NCBI GenBank assembly: GCA_002389905.1
Contig: DGRE01000039.1
Coordinates: forward strand, 5,065 to 69,064
Direction: 5' to 3'
From: Hungatella sp. UBA4396
GTDB taxonomy: Bacteria; Bacillota; Clostridia; Lachnospirales; Lachnospiraceae
Length of the DNA: 64,000 nucleotides
Shown here: piece after piece, positions 58,811 to 64,000 of the stretch
How positions within the stretch are numbered: the stretch's first letter is position 1
Layout: every line of letters begins with the position of its first letter
Made by a program: the position numbers and the translations under genes
Notes under the pieces: model-generated
The model's input: the letters and a program-made list of their open reading frames with translations, nothing else
The model's database searches: none
What the model was told of the DNA's origin: nothing

Positions 58811-59365
58811 ATGCCGGGGATTTCCCTGAAAAATGGCCTCATTTCCTACTATGGAAACCCGGCCGGTTATACAGAAAAAGAAAAAGCAGTGGTGGATCGT
58901 ATCTTCCAAAACGACGAGCTGTCTGAATGGCTTAAAAGCCGTTCCCTAACGCCTCAGTGGACGGATGGCGTGATGGAGCGGCTTCTTGCCGGGGAACGGC
59001 TGGGCGGTATCGAAACTGCTGCTCCGTTGAAAAATGTCCGCATCTGGCAGCTCAAGCCCGACGTGGATATCCACATGAAGTTTATTCCCTATGAGGAAAT
59101 GGTGCGGAAGTTCGGAGAGCCGTCTCCTGAGGTTTATCGTATCGCCTATGATGGACAGCTTGATACCAACGACCTCGAAGCCATCTATGCAAGGTGCAAT
59201 GTGAATCACCCGCCCGGATATAACGGGCATTCCCTTTCCATGTCGGACGTGGTGGAGCTTTACGATGCACAGGGCAGCGAGTTCCACTACTGCGACCGCT
59301 TCGGATTCCAGAAAATCAGCTTCGAGTCACCGGAGCAAACCCAGACCATGGGCATGAGTATGTAG
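58811..59365 (+). CDS. YodL-domain protein
   Basis: A 184-residue protein with an N-terminal element-specific part (GNPAGYTEKEKAVVDRIF, 15-32) and a C-terminal YodL-like domain: VRIWQLKPDVDIHMKFIPYEEMVRKFG and YDGQLDTNDLEAIYARCNVNHPPGYNGHSLSMSDVVELY, the family signature. The function of YodL is unknown; it is frequent in Firmicute mobile elements. GGGAGGTG before ATG 58811 fixes the start. A small hairpin (59364-59386) follows. Confidence 0.8.
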   Translation: MPGISLKNGLISYYGNPAGYTEKEKAVVDRIFQNDELSEWLKSRSLTPQWTDGVMERLLAGERLGGIETAAPLKNVRIWQLKPDVDIHMKFIPYEEMVRKFGEPSPEVYRIAYDGQLDTNDLEAIYARCNVNHPPGYNGHSLSMSDVVELYDAQGSEFHYCDRFGFQKISFESPEQTQTMGMSM

Positions 59366-59419
59366 GCAGCCTTGGGCTGTCTTTTCTTATGCCCCATCAA
59401 TAGAACGGAGGAAAACAAT

Positions 59420-59683
59420 ATGGTTCATGTTATCAAAAAAGTGAAAGCTGCGGTTTCTCATAAGCTGACAGCGGCAAAGGACACCGCCGCCAGACTTGCA
59501 TTCCGCGGCAGGCGCATTCTCTCAGAGAGTGCCGGGGAGGGCTACATCGACACAGCCATTAAAATCCTGCTGGCCGTTGTCATTGGCGCCCTGCTCCTTG
59601 CAGGGCTCTACGCACTGTTTGGCGAAACCGTGCTGCCGACTCTGACTCAGCGTATCAAGGAGATGTTCAACTACGCCGGTTAA
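59420..59683 (+). CDS. Small single-membrane-segment protein (DUF6133-like)
   Basis: An 87-residue protein. A basic amphipathic N-terminus (VHVIKKVKAAVSHKLTAAKDTAARLAFRGRRIL) leads to one membrane helix, IKILLAVVIGALLLAGLYALFG (about 48-69), and a short outside tail. It resembles the small membrane proteins found before the pilus/transfer genes of clostridial conjugative elements. CGGAGGAAAAC precedes ATG 59420. Confidence 0.65.
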   Translation: MVHVIKKVKAAVSHKLTAAKDTAARLAFRGRRILSESAGEGYIDTAIKILLAVVIGALLLAGLYALFGETVLPTLTQRIKEMFNYAG

Positions 59684-59716
59684 GAGTACCGGCAATTTTA
59701 AGAAGGAGGAAAAACC

Positions 59717-60076
59717 ATGCCTAAGAATACAACACCGGCTGTCCCCAAGTACGATGTGAAAATCCATTCCATCCGCCCGGAGGGAAGCTGCAAGGCCACC
59801 GCCTCGGTTAACATCTACAGCGATTTTGCCGTGCGGGGCATCAAGATCATGGACGGCTCCAAGGGGCTGTTTGTTTCCATGCCCAGCTATAAAGCCGGAA
59901 ACGGCGAGTACAAGGATATCTGCTTCCCTTGCACCAAAGAAGCCAAAGCAGAATTTGACAAGGCAGTCATCGGCGCCTACCAGCAGGCACTCACCCAAGG
60001 GCAGGCCGCCGCACAGAAACAGGAATCTCCCGAACCCCAGCAGGAACAAAGCCAGCCTGTCATGGGTGGGATGTAG
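59717..60076 (+). CDS. SpoVG-family protein of the element
   Basis: A 119-residue protein. Residues 10-90 form a SpoVG domain: YDVKIHSIRPEGSCKATASVNIYSDFAVRGIKIMDGSKGLFVSMPSYKAGNGEYKDICFPCTKEAKAEF, closely following the SpoVG consensus. The Gln/Pro-rich tail is extra. SpoVG proteins bind nucleic acids and control developmental and wall genes; element-borne copies are common before transfer modules. AAGGAGGAAAAACC precedes the start. Confidence 0.88.
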   Translation: MPKNTTPAVPKYDVKIHSIRPEGSCKATASVNIYSDFAVRGIKIMDGSKGLFVSMPSYKAGNGEYKDICFPCTKEAKAEFDKAVIGAYQQALTQGQAAAQKQESPEPQQEQSQPVMGGM

Positions 60077-60088
60077 GAGGGTTTGCCG

Positions 60089-63000
60089 ATGAAGGAGAAA
60101 ATGAAAAGACCTCTCAGCATCCTCCTTGTGGTCTCCATGGTGATTGCCCTGCTTGCAGGCAGCGCCTATGCGGTAAACCGATATTTTGAGGATGCCAAAG
60201 GCCATTGGGCGGAGGAAGCCATCCAAATCCTCACGGATAAGGGCGTCATCAGCGGCTATCCCGATGGTCTCGCACACCCCGATGCAATCATCACCAGGGG
60301 CGAGTTTGCTGCCCTGATTGCCAGGACTATGGAACTGCCGGAACCGAATGAAAGTGAAGTCACCATTCGCTTTACTGACATTGCCGGACACTGGTCGGAA
60401 CAGTATGTAGAGGCGCTCATCATTGCAGGAATTATCCAAAAGGACGATTTCGACACGAAGTTCCTGCCGGATGAACCCATCACCCGCATGGAGATGATCC
60501 GAATGCTGGTGAGGGCTATCGGCAAGGGCGACCATGATGTATCCTACCCCTGCGTCACCGGGTTTTCTGATGACAATGGACTCGCTGATGGGGATAAAGC
60601 CTGTATCTGCACAGGCAAAAAGTATGGCATTGTGGATGGTTACCCGGACGGTACAGTAAAGCCGGACGGCAAAGCCACCCGTGCGGAAGCCTTTGAAATG
60701 CTGGTGGATACAGAGAAAGCAAAGGAACAGATCAAAAAAGAAGAACCTCCGAAGCCGCCCGTAACACCCAAGCCGGAGGATAAGCCTTCCGGTGACAGCG
60801 GTTCTGGCGGCGGTGGTTCCTCCTATGTCCCCGCTCCGCAGTTCAGCTTCACACTGCCCAAAACCGCCTACACCGCCGATGAAATTGAGATTAAGCCGGA
60901 AGGCCGCTATGTGAGCGGCGTGACATGGACAATTCTTAAAAACGGACTGCCCGCCGAGCTTTCCGAGCTGACAGCGGGTGAGCTGACTGCTACCGGCGGC
61001 AAGGTGAAATTTACGCAGACCGGCAGCATTACCCTCATTGCCACAGCAAAAAACAGCCGGGGTGCCACGGTGACCCATGAGCAGACGGTAAGTATCTATC
61101 CGGTGGTGACGGCGGCATTCACGCTGCCTGAAACCGCCCATACCGATACCGGCGTGCCGGTGGAGCTTACCACGGAGAATCTCGGCTCCAATTTTGTGGT
61201 GTGGTCCCTTCAAAAAGACGGAACCATTGCTGATATAGACGAAACTCTTGCCGGAGAGCTGACCGCTACAGGCGGCACAGTGCTGTTCAAGGATAAGGGC
61301 AACTATACGCTGACCGCCTCCATTACAGACGAGCTGGGCAAAACGGTCACTGTCAAAGATGGTATCACTGTCTATCCGGTAGCGGAGGTGAATCTCACCC
61401 TGCCGGCAGTTTCCCATACTGATAAAACCACCCAGCTAAAAACAGAAACAAAAGAAACGGATGGGCTCACGCTGACCTACACCCTGACCCGAAACGGAGA
61501 ATCCGCCGATATCGGCACATGGATCGAAGGAGATCCCGACCATGGCAGCATCCGATTCAAGGAAAAAGGTGTCTATGTGCTGACCGCTTCCGTTACCGAT
61601 GCAACCGGCAGAGTGTTTGCCGGTAGCGCAGGCATCATCGTCTACCCGGTGGGCTCGGCGGGATTCTACTTGCCCGAAGTCTTCCATACCGACAAAGCGG
61701 TTGTGGTGGAAGCGGTGTTCGGAGAGATCGGCAGCCATACCGCCAAATGGTCCCTGCTGCATGACGGCAAGGAGGTATCCCTCACCGATGCGGCGGAGGG
61801 TACGCTGGGCAATAGCGGCGGCGAGCTGAAATTCCGCTCCAAGGGCAGCTATATCCTGAAAGCGGAGTTCACCGATGATGGTGGCAGGAGTTACCGCTAT
61901 GAGCAGGGCTTCAAGGTTTATCCTGTGCCCGACCTTACCTACGGCCTGCCAAAATACGCCCATACCGACACCGATATCGTGGTTAAAACCGAAGCCAACC
62001 ATCTGGACGGTCTCACCGTTGAGTGGCTGGTGGATAACACATTCGGTTTCCAAGATTGGTCGACTTATGTGGACGGAAAGCTCTCGAATTATGGCGGTAC
62101 CATCCGCTTCAAAAGAGCGGGCATCTATGAGCTGGTAGCGAGAATCACCGATAATACCGGCCGTGTCTTTCTGTACGAAAGCAAGGACAGGTGCGAGGTG
62201 CTTCCCGTGCTGACCATCAGCTTTGAGCTTCCCTCCTTTGCCTACACCGATACCGCCATCGATCTCAGAACCCATGGCAACAACAATGTTCTGCCGGTGG
62301 AGTGGTCCGTCAGCAAGGACGGCAAGAGCATTCCGCTCTCCGAGGCGTTTGACGGCAGCCTCACCCCCCAGGGCGGCAAGATTACCTTTAAGGGCGACAG
62401 CGAGTATGTTCTCACCGCAGCCATGACCGATTACCTGAATCGCAGCTACTCCCACAGCGAAAGCATCCGCATCCTGCCGGTGGTGCAGTACGCATTCACC
62501 ATGCCGCAGACTGTTCACTACAGTGCGGAGTTTGATGTTGCCGCAAAGGATGTTCAGCACATCGGCAGCTATGCCGTGATCTGGACGCTGCAAAAGGACG
62601 GTAATATCGCACTATATCAGGGTACCCTGGGCAATGACGGCGGTAGAATTGTCATCCGTGACATCGGCACTTTTACGCTGACTGCTTCCATCACCGACAG
62701 CGCAGGACGTGTCACCACCCATTCGGAGAGCATCACGGTAACCAATACGGTGCCGAATGCCCCTGTGGTAGATGCTGTTCCTACCCGCACCTCCAAGGAT
62801 GGCAAGTTCCTTGTCAATATCACCGCCAATGCCACAGATCCCGATGGAGATGCGGTGACCTTGGAGTATGAAGGCACCTCGGCTGACAGCTACTATGCGC
62901 CGGGTACCCACACCATCCGTGTCAGGGCAAAGGATATCGCCGGGGTTTACTCTCCCTGGACCGAGAAAACTTTCACCGTGACCAATGCCGCCCCCACCGT

Positions 63001-64000
63001 TACCCTGACAGCAGAGCCAACCCGCACCGTCAAGGACGGCAAGTTTTTTGTCAATATCAGTGCGACAGCCGCCGATGCGGACGGCGATGCAACCACTCTG
63101 GAATGGGACAATAAGGCGGCTGACGGCTACTATGCTGCAGGCACGCACACCATCCGCGTCCGTGCCAAAGATATTGCCGGAGCATATTCTCCTTGGATAT
63201 CAAAGACTTTCACCATCACCAGCTCCGCACCGACTGTAACCCTGACCGCAACCCCCACCCGAACAGCGAATAACAGCAAATTCCTTGTCAATATCAGCGC
63301 AACAGCCGCTGACTCGGACGGCGATGCAACCACTCTGGAGTGGGAAAACAAGGCGGCTGACAACTACTATGCCGTTGGCACCCACACCATCCGTGTCAGG
63401 GCAAAGGATGCCACCGGGCTGTATTCGGAGTGGGTGTCCAGAACATTCACCATCGTAAACTCTGCACCAACTGCGCCGGTCATTACCCGAACCCCAGGCG
63501 GCAACAGCGTAGCACCGGGAACGCCGGTCACCATTAAGGCAACCAGCTCCGACCCCGATGGCGATGCTGTCACCCTTGTCTGGGAGGGCCGAAATGCCGA
63601 AACACAGACCTATCCCCGTGGGAAAAACGTGGTCCGCGTCAAAGCGGTGGACTCCGCAGGCGCTGAATCGCCCTGGGCTGCCATCGTTTTCTTTGTGGCC
63701 GACTCAAACGGCGGTGGTGGGATGGTCTTAACAGGGCCTGACTCCGTTATCATGGAAAATGGGATCGAAGGCGCCACCATCACAGAATATACCTTTACGG
63801 TGCCGCCCGTGAGCGGCCACAGCGGCTCGGACTTCGGCAGAGTGCGTGGATACAACAGGCTGACCGGCCAGTGGGATCAGCTTGACTACGGTACCACCAC
63901 CAACGGCATCACCTTCACCCGCAGCCTTGGCGCAGGCGTGTACACAAGGCTGGAATTCTATTATTACACCAATCACGACTGTATGTATGTGCGTCCGCAA
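60089..64000 (+). CDS. Large SLH-domain surface protein with Ig-like repeats (3' end outside window)
   Basis: An open frame of at least 1304 codons, running off the window. Residues 1-30 are a signal peptide (RPLSILLVVSMVIALLAGSAYA). Three SLH domains follow at about 32-210 (FEDAKGHWAEEAIQIL, FTDIAGHWSEQYVEAL, VDGYPDGTVKPDGKATRAEAF) and anchor it to the wall. A Lys/Pro-rich then Gly/Ser linker (about 215-250) leads to seven Ig-like modules of about 90 residues, each with a ...LP...HTD... start and ...TASITD..GR... end. Four nearly identical 79-80-residue modules (62750-63700) come next, followed by a C-terminal domain with FTFTVPPVSGHSG-like sequence. GGAGGG serves the ATG. Placed with conjugation cargo, it may act in cell contact or aggregation. 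Confidence 0.88.
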   Translation, partial: MKEKMKRPLSILLVVSMVIALLAGSAYAVNRYFEDAKGHWAEEAIQILTDKGVISGYPDGLAHPDAIITRGEFAALIARTMELPEPNESEVTIRFTDIAGHWSEQYVEALIIAGIIQKDDFDTKFLPDEPITRMEMIRMLVRAIGKGDHDVSYPCVTGFSDDNGLADGDKACICTGKKYGIVDGYPDGTVKPDGKATRAEAFEMLVDTEKAKEQIKKEEPPKPPVTPKPEDKPSGDSGSGGGGSSYVPAPQFSFTLPKTAYTADEIEIKPEGRYVSGVTWTILKNGLPAELSELTAGELTATGGKVKFTQTGSITLIATAKNSRGATVTHEQTVSIYPVVTAAFTLPETAHTDTGVPVELTTENLGSNFVVWSLQKDGTIADIDETLAGELTATGGTVLFKDKGNYTLTASITDELGKTVTVKDGITVYPVAEVNLTLPAVSHTDKTTQLKTETKETDGLTLTYTLTRNGESADIGTWIEGDPDHGSIRFKEKGVYVLTASVTDATGRVFAGSAGIIVYPVGSAGFYLPEVFHTDKAVVVEAVFGEIGSHTAKWSLLHDGKEVSLTDAAEGTLGNSGGELKFRSKGSYILKAEFTDDGGRSYRYEQGFKVYPVPDLTYGLPKYAHTDTDIVVKTEANHLDGLTVEWLVDNTFGFQDWSTYVDGKLSNYGGTIRFKRAGIYELVARITDNTGRVFLYESKDRCEVLPVLTISFELPSFAYTDTAIDLRTHGNNNVLPVEWSVSKDGKSIPLSEAFDGSLTPQGGKITFKGDSEYVLTAAMTDYLNRSYSHSESIRILPVVQYAFTMPQTVHYSAEFDVAAKDVQHIGSYAVIWTLQKDGNIALYQGTLGNDGGRIVIRDIGTFTLTASITDSAGRVTTHSESITVTNTVPNAPVVDAVPTRTSKDGKFLVNITANATDPDGDAVTLEYEGTSADSYYAPGTHTIRVRAKDIAGVYSPWTEKTFTVTNAAPTVTLTAEPTRTVKDGKFFVNISATAADADGDATTLEWDNKAADGYYAAGTHTIRVRAKDIAGAYSPWISKTFTITSSAPTVTLTATPTRTANNSKFLVNISATAADSDGDATTLEWENKAADNYYAVGTHTIRVRAKDATGLYSEWVSRTFTIVNSAPTAPVITRTPGGNSVAPGTPVTIKATSSDPDGDAVTLVWEGRNAETQTYPRGKNVVRVKAVDSAGAESPWAAIVFFVADSNGGGGMVLTGPDSVIMENGIEGATITEYTFTVPPVSGHSGSDFGRVRGYNRLTGQWDQLDYGTTTNGITFTRSLGAGVYTRLEFYYYTNHDCMYVRPQ
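62750..63700 (+). repeat. Tandem 237-bp coding repeats in the surface protein
   Basis: Modules begin at 62750, 62990, 63227 and 63464, periods 240, 237 and 237 bases. Each encodes a ...PTRT..GKF.VNI...A.D.DGDA.TLEW... half and a GTHTIRVRAKD..G.YS.W half. The last copy is more diverged. DNA-level similarity points to recent amplification. Confidence 0.85.

Noticed and set aside
59522..62593. Very long open frames (631 and 385 codons) on the minus strand opposite the SLH surface protein.
   Set aside because: They lack ribosome sites, match no family, and are explained by the biased codon use of the repeat-rich plus-strand gene, which has a signal peptide, SLH domains and regular repeats.
62750..63700. 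A CRISPR array or non-coding satellite.
   Set aside because: The period (237-240 bp) is a multiple of three and the repeats encode conserved protein modules in one open frame.

Overview
The window looks like the chromosome of an anaerobic, low-to-mid GC Firmicute of the Clostridia type (gut Lachnospirales/Oscillospirales would fit). The reasons are strong AGGAGG ribosome sites, a van cluster in the vanB/vanM gene order, a YolD/UvrX pair, TPP riboswitches, and a clostridial integrative-element cargo block (DUF4314, ArdA-like, SpoVG, YodL, Dam). No rRNA or complete tRNA is present. Base composition shifts from block to block, and broken genes sit at several joints, so the window is a patchwork of acquired modules. 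The species is not determined.

Layout. 0-4.6 kb: the end of a cytosine-deaminase-like amidohydrolase, a luxE-luxC pair (acyl activation and reduction, no luciferase genes), an ASCH-like protein and an acetyltransferase. 4.7-9.9 kb: a DUF4143 ATPase, the UvrX/YolD lesion-bypass pair, a Pro-tRNA deacylase-like protein and a LysR regulator. 10-20.2 kb, the most unusual block: an AraC regulator followed by a siderophore/heme-type ABC importer (binding lipoprotein, two FecCD permeases, FecE ATPase), an ABC-exporter-fold half transporter, and a complete nitrogenase-like trio (NifH-, NifD- and NifK-like). It is one co-directional operon with overlapping genes and a strong terminator. The NifD/K-like subunits lack the FeMo-cofactor ligands, so this is not nitrogen fixation. 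The best reading is a two-component reductase acting on an imported iron-, corrin- or tetrapyrrole-type compound.

20.3-30.5 kb: a choline-binding-repeat secreted protein, a hydantoinase remnant, a YhdH oxidoreductase, and a glycopeptide-resistance cluster in the order vanR-S-Y-W-H-ligase-X on the minus strand. Its VanR operators are phased at 11 bp. The ligase carries an in-frame loss of 19 residues at a short direct repeat, which may disable it. 30.6-35.2 kb: a LanFEG/CprABC-type peptide-antibiotic ABC transporter divergent from its two-component system. 35.2-40.5 kb: an intact rifampin-phosphotransferase/PEP-synthase-like gene with a divergent TetR repressor and tandem operators, plus two decayed relatives and a second TetR. 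40.5-41.2 kb: relics of an MFS transporter, an IS3 transposase and a tRNA.

41.2-47.3 kb: a thiamine salvage operon (thiM, thiE, HAD phosphatase, thiD, ThiXYZ-type HMP transporter) behind two tandem TPP riboswitches, each with its own terminator. 47.5-48.5 kb: an MccF-like LD-carboxypeptidase. 48.65 kb: the 3' part of a tRNA-Ser(CGA), cut at the anticodon loop, which looks like an integration scar. 49-64 kb: an element-like region with a HTH protein, then a four-gene operon (RloA-type ATPase, RloB, DUF6414 protein, Clp-type AAA+) that is a candidate phage-defence locus. Conjugative-element cargo follows, ending in a very large SLH/Ig-repeat surface protein that runs off the window.
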